A stretch of DNA of 64,000 nucleotides from Dama dama (taxonomy: Eukaryota > Chordata > Mammalia > Artiodactyla > Cervidae): NCBI RefSeq assembly GCF_033118175.1, contig NC_083696.1, positions 41,897,001 to 41,961,000 on the forward strand, in the 5' to 3' direction. Within the stretch, counting starts at the first letter, position 1, and the number at the start of each line of letters is the position of its first letter. Of the stretch, positions 52,526 to 62,873 are shown piece after piece. The position numbers and the translations under genes are program-made. Below the pieces are notes generated by a model. It was not told the origin of the DNA and made no database searches. It saw nothing but the letters and a program-made list of their open reading frames with translations.

Positions 52526-53182
52526 GGAAACAAGGAAACATATCACCGCCCCTCCTTCCAGGTCTGACAACACTGGCACACGTGTAAATACGAGTGGTTG
52601 GATGCACGTGGACACACGAGTTTCAGCTCTTCTGTGTGCTCACTAGGGTAGGCAGAAAATATTTCTCTGCAGAGCTGACGGATTTCCTAGTTAAAGACAA
52701 TGTCATTGCGCATACTTTCTTGACTTGCTTTTTTCTTGACCCGGCATGTCACCTCTATGAAATATTCCTAATCTCCTCAGGAAAAGAGAAGCATTTCTTT
52801 TCCTCTGTGCTTTGCCTGCGGCCTTTGTTCCCATTCTCCCTGCTTCCATGTCAGTTTCATGCACTGTGGTGCATCTTAATTGTTTCTGGATTTCTGGTGA
52901 ATAGTACCAAGTCAGGTATGGCTGCCATCATCATTGTTGAAGGATTGATGTGCCAGTGGGCTTCACGGGCACTGGGTCTGATCCCTGACAAAGGAATCTT
53001 TCCCAACTTCCCCCAGGAAAACCCTGAGATATGAGACACTTAGGTGGCCAGCATTTGATGTAGAGCACTGTCCTCATTATAGAAGCTCCAAAGCCAGACT
53101 CCTTTGGGGGCCAGAGAGTAGAGTTACAAATGAGTTGCTTTGTAGATGTAAATTCTTGTTGGCTGACTCATTAGCTGGAAGT
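52526..53182. other. unique sequence, nothing recognised
   Basis: A plus-strand open frame of 146 codons (52594-53034) shows a few hydrophobic stretches but no recognised domain or start context. I do not support it as a gene. Confidence 0.35.
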
Positions 53183-53625
53183 ATAGTCAAAGCTATGGTT
53201 TTTCCAGTAGTCATGTATGGATGAGAGTGTTGGACCATAAAGAAGGCTGAGAGTCAAAGAATTGATGCTTTCAAACTGTGATGCTGGAAAAGACTCTTGA
53301 GAGTTCCTTGGACAGCAAGGAGATCAAGCCAGTCAATCTTAAAGGAAATCAACCCTGAATATTCATTGGAAGGATTGATGCTGAAGCTCCAGTACTTTGG
53401 TGACCTGATGCAAAGAGTTGACTCATTGGAAAAGACCCTGATGCTGGGAAAGATTGAGGGCAGGAGGAGAAGGGGGTGATCGAGGATGAGATGGTTAGAT
53501 GGCATCACCAACTCGATGGACATGAGTTTGAGAGAGCTCTGGGAGATGGTGAAGGACAGGGAAGCCTGGAATGCTGCAGTCCATGGGGTTGCAAAGAATT
53601 GGACATGACTTAGTGACTGAATGGC
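53183..53625 (+). mobile_element. BovB 3' fragment
   Basis: Plus-strand BovB from GCTATGGTTTTTCCAGTAGT through GAAAAGACCCTGATGCTGGG to GACATGACTTAGTGACTGAA. More diverged than the other copies (ATGGATGAGAGTGTTGG), so an older insertion. No target-site duplication is clear. Confidence 0.93.
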
Positions 53626-54158
53626 AACAACAAAGGCAAGAGAGAGACATAAAGGGAAAGAGAGAAGGAGGGCTGGTCATGGCTCAGGTGAAAAGAGGAT
53701 GGGAGCTATAACAGAGAGAAACAATGCCTGCTTAGACACAAGATACAGAGATGGTGAAAAATAGAAAAGGGCAAGGGAGGTGACAAAGATGATGTGGAAG
53801 ACCTGGGGGTGAGCCAGGAGCTGGAACTGAAGCAGAACATGAGCAGTGAAAGGGGATTTTCCTAATAATGTAGGGCAAGAAGTCAGCAGAGGATTTGCCA
53901 GCTAGGATCTGGGTGGTATGTGGAGACTAGCTCTTTTGGGAGATCAGAGGGAGATAGGGAATAGAAGAGAGCTTGGACTGAAGCATACCTAACACAAGAT
54001 GTGTTTGTTTCTTTCATGGCTATGTGCCAATGCCTGAGGCTGGCACTGCATTGGTAGTGAATACAATTGAATGAATGCTGGGTGCTGTCTCTGAGAACCA
54101 GGCAGACATGAAGGGAAGAGGCATGACAGCAGGAGGGAGAAGCGTGCAGCCTCCAGCC
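53626..54158. other. unique sequence, nothing recognised
   Basis: Purine-rich sequence without a frame or repeat that I can name. An old L2-type origin is possible. Confidence 0.35.
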
Positions 54159-54168
54159 TCCAGGGTCT

Positions 54169-54384
54169 GGAGGCTTCCTTGGTGGCTTAGACAGTAAAGA
54201 ACTGGCCTGCTGTGCAGGGGACCCTGGTTCGATCCCTGGTTCAGGAAGATCCCCTAGAGAAGGAAGTGGCTACCCACTCCAGTGTTCTTGCCTGGAGAAT
54301 TCCATGGCCAGAGGAGCTTGGCAGGCTACAGTCTGTGGGGTCGCAAAGAGTAGGACACGACTGAGAGACTTAACCCTTTTACTT
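54169..54384 (+). mobile_element. Bov-tA SINE
   Basis: Sense unit bounded by the perfect 10-bp duplication TCCAGGGTCT (54159-54168, 54385-54394). Confidence 0.95.
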
Positions 54385-54394
54385 TCCAGGGTCT

Positions 54395-54783
54395 ATATCT
54401 CAGGACTGACTTGTAAGATGATGGTTGCATTTCAAGATATTTCCGGCTAGTGCCTGAGGAATCCTCTATCAGCAGTAAATTATTGTTTCTGTGCTAAACA
54501 TTATGAATGGAGAGAATCATGACTCAGAGGTCCCTAGAAGAAGAATACTGGATAGGAGTTAGGGTCAAGGCTGTGGTTCCAGGGTCCCCTAAAGAAAGTC
54601 TCAGGGCATAGAGGTGCAGGGCTCCCCGGGGAAGTGCAGGGGGCCTTAAGTTTTATTGCAAAATATCTGGTGTCCTTTTTGTGCCTTGATTCTCACCTCT
54701 CTGGATGAGAATGGAGGTTGGGGTGGGAGTGATGGTTAAATTCTAGGAGGAAGAGAGTCTGCCTTCCCACTGTCTGTCTTGAA
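54395..54783. other. unique sequence, nothing recognised
   Basis: No repeat, frame or regulatory cluster recognised. Confidence 0.4.
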
Positions 54784-54830
54784 ACACATATACACATGCA
54801 CGCATACACACACACACACACACACACGCA
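54784..54830. repeat. alternating purine-pyrimidine tract with (AC)n
   Basis: Forty-seven bases of unbroken purine-pyrimidine alternation: ACACATATACACATGCACGC, then a pure (AC) run ending in CGCA. It is a microsatellite and Z-DNA-prone. Confidence 0.93.
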
Positions 54831-54879
54831 AAACCTCGGAGAGTGTGAGAGGCCATTTGGAGCGATTTGAAATCTGGAG

Positions 54880-55115
54880 CCCTTGGCTATTTAATGTTTC
54901 CAGCAATGAACTACATGATGAAGCAGAGAGCACGCTCATTAATTTCATAGATGACACCCAGCTGAGGCTGGAGGGGCACCTTGGAGGATCCGATTAGAAT
55001 TCAAATTGACTCCAGTGGGTCTTAGAGAATGGTCAGGAACCAGCCAAATGAGATTCTGGGAGGACAAGGGCAAAGTGAGGAAAAAGCAGCCACACGGATG
55101 ATGGGGAGGAAAGAC
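54880..55115 (+). mobile_element. L3/CR1 LINE fossil, reverse-transcriptase region
   Basis: One plus-strand frame (54887-54997) reads FNVSSNELHDEAESTLINF followed by IDDTQLRLEG. This parallels the CR1/L3 pattern FNIFINDL...L..FADDTKL, with the catalytic FADD now FIDD. DNA downstream keeps the order of the family: ATTAGAATTCAAATTGACTC, then CCAAATGAGATTCTGGGAGG and ACAAGGGCAAAGTGAGG. L3/CR1 elements ceased activity before the placental radiation, so this is among the oldest recognisable pieces here. It starts about 50 bp after the (AC)n tract. Confidence 0.75.
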
Positions 55116-55229
55116 TTGCTGAGCCCCCATCCTGCCTGAAACCAGAAGACTTCCGTGACCTCTCTGCCTGATTTATCAAGGCTGACATCTGCACACAGCT
55201 TACAATCATGCGATGAACTTGCTCTGTTC

Positions 55230-55400
55230 TTTCCTTTGAGCCTTGTGACACCCTCCCTGCACCCCAGAGAGAGGAATCATTATGAATAAGTTCTCGGGAA
55301 TAAGTTTCGAGATGTTAAAAAATCTGCCTAAGGCCACACAGCCGATAGGTGTCAAAGTCAGATGCAAACCTTGTGAGCACTTTCCGGCGCTCCTTTGACA
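55230..55400 (-). mobile_element. MIR SINE, antisense
   Basis: TTGTGACACCCTCCCTGCAC, then GAATCATTATGAATAAG, CCTAAGGCCACACAGCCGAT and AAGTCAGATGCAAACCTTGT follow the reversed MIR plan. Confidence 0.7.
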
Positions 55401-56265
55401 CCTACCGAAGGTATTGACTGTGTCATCTGACCCGAGGTACAGTCCCTTGATCCTTCCCCCTGCCCCCAGGCTACCTCCCATCCCCTTTCTTGTGTCATAT
55501 TCTCCTCTGGGTGGCCAAGATCCTAGGGGTGTATCTGTGTAACCCAGTTCTAATCAGCACCAATTCTGATCAACAGCTTGAATGTTGGATGACTTTGGAA
55601 CCTTGGATGAATCCAACCTTCCTCACCTGGCTGGCTGAGAGCTCTTGGAGTGAATTACATAATTAGGAAGAGGATGGAGCCACTACAGATCCACTGCACA
55701 GGCCTTCTGTCCTGCTTGGCAATAGCTTTTATGTGCTCTGATCAGTTCACTCTCCTCAAGGTCCTTCCTCACCTCATTACTGGCCTCATTGTTATTATTA
55801 TTCTGTTGAAGAGAAGATGAGGGTTATGGGACAAAACCGCCCTCAACAACTTTCAACTTGTCTAAGTTGACATCAGCTCTCACCTCCTCTCCTCCGGGCT
55901 CAGGGCAAGGAATGATGATGCTGTCCACTCACCTCTCCTGTGCTCGTAGCCTTCCCGGTCCACTTTTCCCAACATGCAATCCCCTGAGGCCCTCCCCACT
56001 TTATTTGTTCCTTCCTCATAGGCCCTCAATGTGTTCCAGCCTATCCCAGCTCATGAAACTCTCCCTGGATGGGGAGGCAGTGGGGAGTGGAGGAGCAGAG
56101 GGGTCTATTACTGTGGTCCTGATGATGTTCTGGTTCTTAGGATTTTTACATAAAGTCTCTCACAAGTATTCACTATTGCATAATTTAAAAAATAAAATTC
56201 AATGAAAATAACTCCTTCCACCATGTTACTGCCACCTTGCTGCTTGAAACTCTTGGAAGATCAAT
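55401..56265. other. unique sequence, nothing recognised
   Basis: No gene or clear repeat. A short TTATTATTATTCTG run lies at 55792-55805. A sense L2-like pattern (CTCAAGGTCCTTCCTCACCT at 55756) is too short to call. Confidence 0.4.
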
Positions 56266-56491
56266 ATAAGAGTCTGTGCTCAGTCCTGTTTGACTCTTCG
56301 TGGCCCTATAGACTGTAGCCCACCAGGCTCCTCTGTCCATGGGATTCTCTAGGCAAGGATACTGGTGTGAGTGCCATTTTCTCTTCCAGGGGATCTTTCC
56401 GACCCAGGGATCAAACCTGAGTCTCCTGCATCTCCTGTATCTCCTACATTAGCATGTGGATTCTTTACCACTGAGCCACCTGGGAAGCCCC
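56266..56491 (-). mobile_element. Bov-tA SINE
   Basis: Antisense unit. The head-side region is expanded by CTCCTGCATCTCCTGTATCTCCTACATTAG-type triplication of CTCCTGNAT (about 56421-56450), an odd internal amplification. It ends GAGCCACCTGGGAAGCCCCC. Confidence 0.93.
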
Positions 56492-56878
56492 CTTAGAGTT
56501 CCTATGTGAACCCAAATCCCTAACATGATCAAGATGGAATAGCTAGAAATTAAGACGCATCAGCAGGACGTGCGTTGCCTGTTCGGTGCTGTGGCTGTGG
56601 GGTAGACTGGGGAGCTGTGTCACCCCGTGTGGTTATGGGCATCTCTGGGCACCCCGCCTGTGCAGTGTGTGGTGGGTTTACAGAGAGTTGCCTCACACTC
56701 TCTGCCTAAAGCGGCTGGTTGTGGGCAGCTGACCTGGCCAGCCTCCTCAACAATGCTCCCAAGGGCGGACATCACGTTACCCCAGCCAAGACGAAATCCT
56801 GGGCCCCACTCCCAGCCCTGAGGGGAGGAGGCTTGCCCAGAGGGACCGGCAGCCTAGGGGCATCCCAAGCACAATGGC

Positions 56879-57766
56879 TTGTGTGTTGCCTGGAGGGTGG
56901 CCAGCACATTGCTGGGCTTGGGCTGTGCTGGGCTGGCCTGGGAGCAGCTGCGCCAGCCCTGGGCAGAGGCTGATGGAGGCTCCCGGGCTAAGTGGGCAGG
57001 CTACTGTCTGACTGTTTGTGCTCCCTGGGCTGGGGGATGTGGGTGGAGAGCACTGGATCTTGCCCACAGCCAGGCCCAGTCTGCCTGGTTGGCCACTTTC
57101 TGGTTTGCCATGCTGGGCTCCTCTGGGTCCTCTCCAGTGTCCTTTAAAGGCTCAGAGTGCTCCTTCCTTGGGGCTACAGAACCAGCTGGGGAAGCAGCCC
57201 TTCAGTCTGCTCTTCGGCTCTCTGGGCCTGGTCTGGGGCCTCACTCCAAACTGCCTCTTGCAGCGACTGTCTTCAGTCCCTGCGGGCTTGGCCTGGCCCC
57301 ACTGGAATTTGTGACCTGCCTCTGGACAGCTCCTCTGGGACCACCGACCTGCAGCACGTCTCACACCCTGTTCTCCATCTGCCCACTGAAGGCGCCACCC
57401 AGCCCCTCATCCCCCAGAGAAGGTTGGGGCTGGCACTCATCCCCTCTTTGGGGCACGGCCGGTTGGGACCCTCGGGCCTCGCCTGGAGCTCATCTGACGT
57501 CGTCTGCTGTAGCTCCAGCACAGAAATGGCTCCTCGCTGCCTGTGCTTCGGGCACAGCCCGTCTCCCATCTGCAAGTGACCCCCCGACCCGGCTTGTGCA
57601 GGCTCTGTGCGGGAGATGGACCCGGAAGTGGGCCCAGGAGACCCGGAAGTGGGCCCAGGAGACCCGGCAGGACAGGACTGAGGCGAGAGGCCGATCCGGG
57701 CTGCTGGGTAACGGGACCTGTCCTGGGAAATGGCATCTCAACTGGCTTCCCATAGCTGCCAATTAG
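56879..57766 (+). other. open frame of 295 codons, unknown
   Basis: The longest open frame in the window. The predicted protein is rich in Trp, Ala, Gly and Ser with no recognised domain, no clear signal peptide and no plausible transmembrane helix. Near the C-terminus it repeats TRKWAQE twice (about residues 247-261) because a 21-bp DNA duplication lies in frame. Overlapping frames of 140 and 149 codons exist in other phases and on the other strand, as expected in GC-rich DNA. The ATG at 56879 has no strong context. It is probably a chance frame. Transcript and cross-bovid data would decide. Confidence 0.15.
57620..57682 (+). promoter_or_regulatory. 21-bp tandem repeat carrying ETS-like sites
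   Basis: Two identical units of 21 bp (from 57620 and 57641) begin ACCCGGAAGTGGGCCCAGG. A third partial unit follows at 57662 (ACCCGGCAGG). Each full unit contains CCGGAAGTG (57622, 57643), the high-affinity core for GABPA/ELK-type ETS factors, which usually act at CpG-rich promoters. No transcription start was identified. Confidence 0.45.
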
Positions 57767-58896
57767 CTGTGCCAGCCGGTGAGGGCTGCAAGGGGTGAGG
57801 AGGAGCGTGCCCTCAGGCCACTGAGCTGCCGCCGCTGTATTCGAAGCTGCATCGTGCTCAGCCCCGGCCGACTTGTCATCCTCCATGTGTCCCTGTGGGA
57901 CGAAGATGCTGAAGCTGGCCTCCTCCTAGTGATCAGCAGAGAACCCAGGCAGCCTGTGAGGCAGACACGTCCCTGCTTCGGCCTGCCACCACCGGGCAAT
58001 TAACTGCTGCTGTAACTCTGGGTCTCTGTGCTCACCGGCCCCTGCTTCCCAATACCCGTGTTGAACGAGAGCCTTCACAGGAGGACAGAAAGTGGTGGTC
58101 TGGTCCGGCAGCAGAGGGGGCCAGGCTGAGAGACGACAGGGGTCTGGATGGAGGGGCTGTGTGGTTTTAATCATGACAGGTCCTGTCTTGGGAGGGAGTG
58201 TGCGACAGCTCCCTGAGAGACTGGGGGGGCCACAGCACCCTGAGGATAAGTGAGGATGACATCCAGAAGACAGGATATTCTCCCAGATCACTGTCTCCCC
58301 CGGGGCTGGCCCCAGGCCCTGCCAATTACTGCCACGCTGGCTGGGCTCCGCTGTCTGTGAAGGGGCTTGAACTCACCTTGTCCTGGGGGTTAGTAGCAAT
58401 GAGTACAGCGTGCCCCCGTGCCTGGGGGGCTGGGAGGCTGGGGAATGACCTCCAGGAGCACAGATCCCTGGGGTCCGTGTCAGGCCTTCCCAGCCTCTGG
58501 AGGGTTGTTTACTCTCATGTCGCAGCCCAGTGGTGGCCTTGGCTAATCGGAGGCTGCGGCTGACCTGGGGACGATGGTCTCTGAGGAGAGAACCTATTTT
58601 GAGCTGGTGAAATGAATAGCGGTGCTAATCACACATTCTCAGCCCAGACCCTATGGCCTACTTACGGCAGCTCCCAAGCCTCCGGGACCTGCGCACTCTC
58701 CTCTCTCCCATCCCTCCTCCTCTCCTCTGAGCTCGCGCCCTCGCTCCCCTTTCTCTGTTCCTGCTCTTTCCTCCCATCTCCTTGGGAAAGGAGACCCTGA
58801 AAGCCTCTGAGGGCTCTAGTCTGCACCTCTAGGAATCCACAGAACTTTAACATGACCCCAGGAACTTATAAAGCTAAATGATCCTGACCCCTGACG

Positions 58897-59111
58897 TGAA
58901 GTGAAAGTGTTAGTTGCTAAGTCGTGTCTGACTCTTCGTGACTCCATGGACTATTGCCCACCAGGTTCCTCTGTTCATGGGATTTCCCAGGCAAGCTTAC
59001 TGGAGTGGGTTGCCATTTCTTCCTCCAGGGTGTCTTCCTGACCCAGAGATTGAACATGTGTCTCCTGCGTTGCAGGCAGATTCTTTACCACTTGAGTCAC
59101 CTGGGAAGTCC
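58897..59111 (-). mobile_element. Bov-tA SINE
   Basis: Antisense unit with GAAGTGAAAGTGTTAGTTGC tail and GAGTCACCTGGGAAGTCC head. It abuts L1 sequence directly at 59112. Confidence 0.93.
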
Positions 59112-59300
59112 TAATTGGAGGATAATTGCTTTATAATGTGATTTCTGCCATATAACAATGTGAATCAGCCACAGGTATACAATCTCTCACCAGTCCACCC
59201 CATCCCACCCCTGTCGGTTGTTACTGAGAACTGGCTGAGCTCTCTGGGTTATATAGCAACTTCCCACTAGCTAGCTATTTACCCCCTGCAATGTATACGT
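59112..59300 (-). mobile_element. ruminant L1 3' end, antisense
   Basis: TAATTGGAGGATAATTGCTT, GTGAATCAGCCACAGGTATA, then GGCTGAGCTCTCTGGGTTAT and ATAGCAACTTCCCACTAGC match the L1 3' UTR in reverse. Confidence 0.85.
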
Positions 59301-59449
59301 TAGTCTGATTTCTTTAACGCCCCTCTGCCTTTGTCCCACCAGCCCAGAAGGCTAGTGGCTTCTTGTGGTTGCTAATATCTGGATTGTCCCATTATTCCTT
59401 TTTGGCTTCTCAGCCTCTTTAAATCCCTCTATTTCAAATACATACCTTT

Positions 59450-59650
59450 GAATATTTACACGTGCCAGGACCTCAGATGACTTTACCTACATGACTTCAT
59501 GTAAACACCTCTTAAAGCTCTGTGAAGTGGAGTGTACCCATTTTATAAACAGGAAAACTGAGCCACAGAAAGGCTAAAGCAGAGCTGATGAACAGCAGCG
59601 CTGGGTGTTGAATCGGATAATCTAGCCACAGAGCTTTCGATTTCTAACAG
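59450..59650 (-). mobile_element. MIR SINE, antisense
   Basis: CCCATTTTATAAACAGGAAA, ACTGAGCCACAGAAAGGCTA and GGTGTTGAATCGGATAATCT follow the reversed MIR order. Confidence 0.8.
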
Positions 59651-59734
59651 CAGTATAGATCTACACTCTCCTTGGGCCAGGCCCTGAGTAATGGTTTGCA
59701 CTGACAAAATTCAATTATGTGCCAGGTTTTACAG

Positions 59735-60115
59735 TAAGATGGGGGATGGAATCCAGCCTGCTCCTGTGGTGGGTTTTGTGACCTTGCATAAGTCACTTAC
59801 CCATGGTGAGCTTCAGTGTGCCCACCTATTAACTGAGGATGATAACAGAACCCAGTTCAGAGGGGGTTTTGTGGGGTCAAATGAAGTGATGGGCATGAAA
59901 CATGCATCTCCTGCCAACATCTCCAGTTGGCACTTAACACAGAGCCTGGCCCACGGCAGTGCGCTCAGGGCTTAATCAGACACGATTCTTTTCCACCCTG
60001 TGGACTATAGCCTGCCAGGCTCCTGTACCCATGGGATTTTTCTCAGGCAAGAATACTGGGGTGAGTTGCGATCTCCTTCTCCATTGGCACATAGTAAGTG
60101 CTTGACAAAGCTCAG
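59735..60115 (+). mobile_element. MIR SINE split by a SINE scrap
   Basis: Sense MIR: TGACCTTGCATAAGTCACTT, CTATTAACTGAGGATGATAA, then CTTAACACAGAGCCTGGCCC. A second MIR-type tail (TGGCACATAGTAAGTGCTTG) follows the SINE piece at 59977-60084. Confidence 0.75.
59977..60084 (-). mobile_element. Bov-tA fragment in MIR
   Basis: Antisense Bov-A body only: CAGACACGATTCTTTTCCAC to GAGTTGCGATCTCCTTCTCC. The tRNA-like head is absent, so this is a monomeric Bov-A-like insertion or a truncated copy. Confidence 0.85.
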
Positions 60116-61040
60116 CTTTTATTCCTGCTCTTGATTTGACACTCTTGCCCTGGTTCCCAGGAGTCCAGCAGATGAGACTGGGCAACCTGGATCCCAGATC
60201 AGGTGGAGATGAGGCACAGTTTGAACCAGGGGTAGGCACATTGGGTTCAGGATGCCTGGTTCTAAAGATGTCCTTGGGTTTCTAGTTACCCTGTTCTTGG
60301 CTGTAGTGCTTTTTGTATTCTGGGAAGAATTTCCCAGCAGTCTCATACTGAGAACCTCTCCCTCCATACCCTTCTGTCTGGTAGGGATCGCTTTGTGGCC
60401 CTGGGAGGACTTTGCAAGACTGAATGAAATTGGAAGCCCCCATACCCAGATCTTTGGTGCAATGTCAGCTTTCTGAGAACTTGAGGTGGCCTCTGTTTTT
60501 CTTTTCTGTTTGAGCCTTAATCAAATATGGAGTACACACATGGACACTCATACACATGCACACTCATGCCTTCATACACTCAAGTTTGCACACACACACA
60601 CACATACACACACAGACACTCACCACTAAAATTAATGATCTGGTAGCAAACCTCAATGAATTGCTGAGCTTTGAACAATTTCAGCCAACTGATGAAGATC
60701 CCAAATAATTTCCATTCTAATCTATGTTGCTTGACTTCCAAGGAGGTAATGATCCCTTGGGTGACATGCCGACTTTTCTGTACACAGTTGGTGGCTGTGA
60801 CTTGCCTTTCTGAACTGCTACAAATTGTGGAGGAAAAGCAACCCTTGAATTACTGCTAACCACTCTTTGCTGGGATGTTGGGGGCTTATGTAGCCATGCT
60901 GGTGGCTGGTTCAGGGATGGGTGAGGAGAGTTGGCAGGGAGGAGAGGGAAGGAGGTCTGAATTTGAGACCAAAAGATGATAATGATTTTAACAGTCATAT
61001 GAGATAATACTAATACACTTTCCAGTTACAGAGCATCTTT
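60116..61040. other. unique sequence with an AC-rich run
   Basis: 60535-60625 is a degenerate ACAC/ACTC microsatellite with a pure CACACACACACACACA core near 60590. No gene is recognised. Short frames at 60252-60476 and 60671-60859 have no domain. Confidence 0.45.
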
Positions 61041-61051
61041 ACAAGCATAAT

Positions 61052-61275
61052 CTGCTATGCGTGGCTCAGATGGTAAAGAATCTGCCTGCAGTGCAAGAGA
61101 CTCAAGTTTGATCCCTAGGTCGGGAAGATCTCCTGGAGAAGGAAACAGCAACCCACTCCAGTATTCTTGCATGGAGGATTCCATGGACAGAGGAATCTGG
61201 CGGACTATGGTCCATGGGGTTGCAAAAAGTTAGACACAACTAAATGACTAACACTTTCACTTTTCTTTCACTTTC
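61052..61275 (+). mobile_element. Bov-tA SINE
   Basis: Sense unit bounded by the perfect 11-bp duplication ACAAGCATAAT (61041-61051, 61276-61286). The first bases of the tRNA-like head are missing (starts CTGCTATGCGTGGCTCAG). The tail is CACTTTTCTTTCACTTTC. Confidence 0.95.
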
Positions 61276-61689
61276 ACAAGCATAATTTTCATTTAATCTT
61301 ATTATGACTTGTCATTCTATAGGGGATGAGATTTCTTTTAGGATCTAGGGATACCCATTTAGTTAGCAGAGGTACAGTCACAACAATCTAATACCAGGTC
61401 TTCTGACTGGTATTTCTGATGGGTGTGAAAGGTAAGGAGGTTTGTAGGGCTTAACCAGATAAGGAGGTTGGCTCAGGTAGTTGGAGTCTTTCTGGCTGCA
61501 CAGAACATGACTCAAGGTCCTGTGATTAGCTCCTGAGTTGAATGATTGTCTGGTCTTAAGCTGAGACCCGATCAGTTCTGCTCAATCAACTTCCAGGTTG
61601 TAGTGTCTGGGGACAGGCTCAGAGTGAATTGACTCATGTAAGACTGTCTCCTCTGGAAAAGGAAATGGCTCAGAGCAGATACTTTGAGG

Positions 61690-61830
61690 AGCTTGGGAAG
61701 TCTTTTAACTTCTCTCTAAACCTAAGCTCCTTCATCATCTGTAAATGAGACTGCAGCAATCCAGTCCTGGTGAGAGTTACACGAAATAACTATGAAAGTG
61801 AAAGAGCTTTATGATAGTAAAGCACCAAAA
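61690..61830 (+). mobile_element. MIR SINE fragment
   Basis: AACTTCTCTCTAAACCTAAG, CATCATCTGTAAATGAGACT and GAGCTTTATGATAGTAAAGC match the MIR 3' half in sense. Confidence 0.65.
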
Positions 61831-61857
61831 AGATGTAAAGGAATCTTATTGTGTCTT

Positions 61858-61950
61858 CCATCATCACCATCACTACCGTCATCATTACCATTGTTATCAC
61901 CGCCACCATCGCCATCATTATCAACATTATCATTATTATCATCGTGATCT
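61858..61950. repeat. degenerate ATC/ACC/ATT trinucleotide tract
   Basis: About 90 bases of imperfect CATCAC/CATTAT triplets, from CCATCATCACCATCACTACC to TTATTATCATCGTGATC. It reads as a long run of degenerate codons without stops in one phase but has no gene around it. Confidence 0.85.
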
Positions 61951-61989
61951 GGTAAGGAGAACATAAATTTAAAAATTACTAAAAACGTG

Positions 61990-62162
61990 GAGTAATAGAA
62001 ATATCAAGGGGCTCATTTAAAATGTGTCTTCCTGGCCACACTCCCTAAGACCCTGAATCAGAAGTTCTCAGTGGAACCCAGCAATCTTCCTTTTAACAGG
62101 CAACCTGGGGTGATTTTGTTGCAGGCTGTCTGTGGATCATACTTTGAGAGACATTGCCTTAG
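61990..62162. mobile_element. MER20-like hAT MITE
   Basis: AGGGGCTCATTTAAAATGTG, CCCTGAATCAGAAGTTCTCA, CCCAGCAATCTTCCTTTTAA and GGATCATACTTTGAGAGACA follow the MER20 plan. It is related to 42725-42885. Confidence 0.7.
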
Positions 62163-62670
62163 AGCTGTAGGACCAAAAAAAGAGATTATATGTCACACAG
62201 GGTTCAGTGATACTTATGAAACCTATAAGCTGATGATATTAATATACATGTAAGTAGCCTAGAACCTTTGAGAGGGATCCATCAATGGCGAGGTCAGTGG
62301 TGAAGTCCCTGAAAGTGTGGTCCACCCACCACCATTCAAGGACAGCAGCAGCCTCCCCAGATTTCTTGGTCTTGCTCTATCTAGTTTTAGCCACCTGAGA
62401 TGAGCTGGTTAGAACCCATATGTCTAGCACACTTGTGAACTTGGGGTTGAAACAACAGTGTTAAGACCTAAGGGAAAGAGGTATTTATTTCTACTCTATA
62501 GTACAAAGCAGTTAATCCACTTAATTAACCATAATTAAATCACTCAAAATGAAGTGGATGACTCTAGGCTTGTGAACTGGAGCAAATCTCCACTATGGCT
62601 CTTGGGGAAGGCATTCCCCACCCCTAGCTCTCTGCCTGCTAGCCTGGGCCAGTGCCACCCTGTTCTCTGG
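62163..62670. other. unique sequence, nothing recognised
   Basis: No frame, repeat or motif cluster can be supported. TTAATTAACCATAATTAAA at about 62521 is a lone AT-rich homeodomain-like spot. Confidence 0.4.
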
Positions 62671-62873
62671 GCTAAGTTGCTTCAGTTGTGTCTGACTCTG
62701 TGACCCTAAGGACTGTAGACTGCCAGGCTCCTCTGTCCATGGAATTCTCCAGGCAAGAATACTGGAGTGGATAGCCTATCCTTTCTCCAGGGGAACTACC
62801 CAACCTAAGAATCGAATTGGGGTCTCCTGCATTGCAGGTGGATTCTTCACCAGCTGAGCTACAAGTGAAGCCC
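62671..62873 (-). mobile_element. Bov-tA SINE
   Basis: Antisense unit from GCTAAGTTGCTTCAGTTGTG to GCTGAGCTACAAGTGAAGCC. Lacks the usual TTGCGACC bases (TGACTCTGTGACCCTAAGG). Confidence 0.92.

Larger units (their letters stand above)
56492..58896. other. GC-rich block without young repeats
   Basis: About 2.4 kb of GC-rich sequence, the only long stretch lacking SINE or LINE insertions in the second half of the window. CpG steps cluster at about 57580-57720 and 57820-57880. Frames are open on both strands because stop codons are rare in GC-rich DNA. It could be a promoter-proximal or lncRNA region or simply a GC-rich spot. No exon can be supported. Confidence 0.4.

Noticed and set aside
52594..53034. 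146-codon plus-strand frame with hydrophobic stretches
   Set aside because: No recognised domain, ordinary composition for a chance frame, and a similar-phase frame on the other strand. Nothing around it suggests a promoter or exon.
57437..57886. 149-codon minus-strand frame in the GC-rich block, with the mirror of the 21-bp repeat
   Set aside because: It overlaps the 295-codon plus-strand frame. In GC-rich DNA both strands stay open by chance and at most one could be real.
61858..61950. possible coding triplet repeat (stop-free run of degenerate codons)
   Set aside because: It is a decayed trinucleotide microsatellite with no flanking frame, splice site or conservation evidence.
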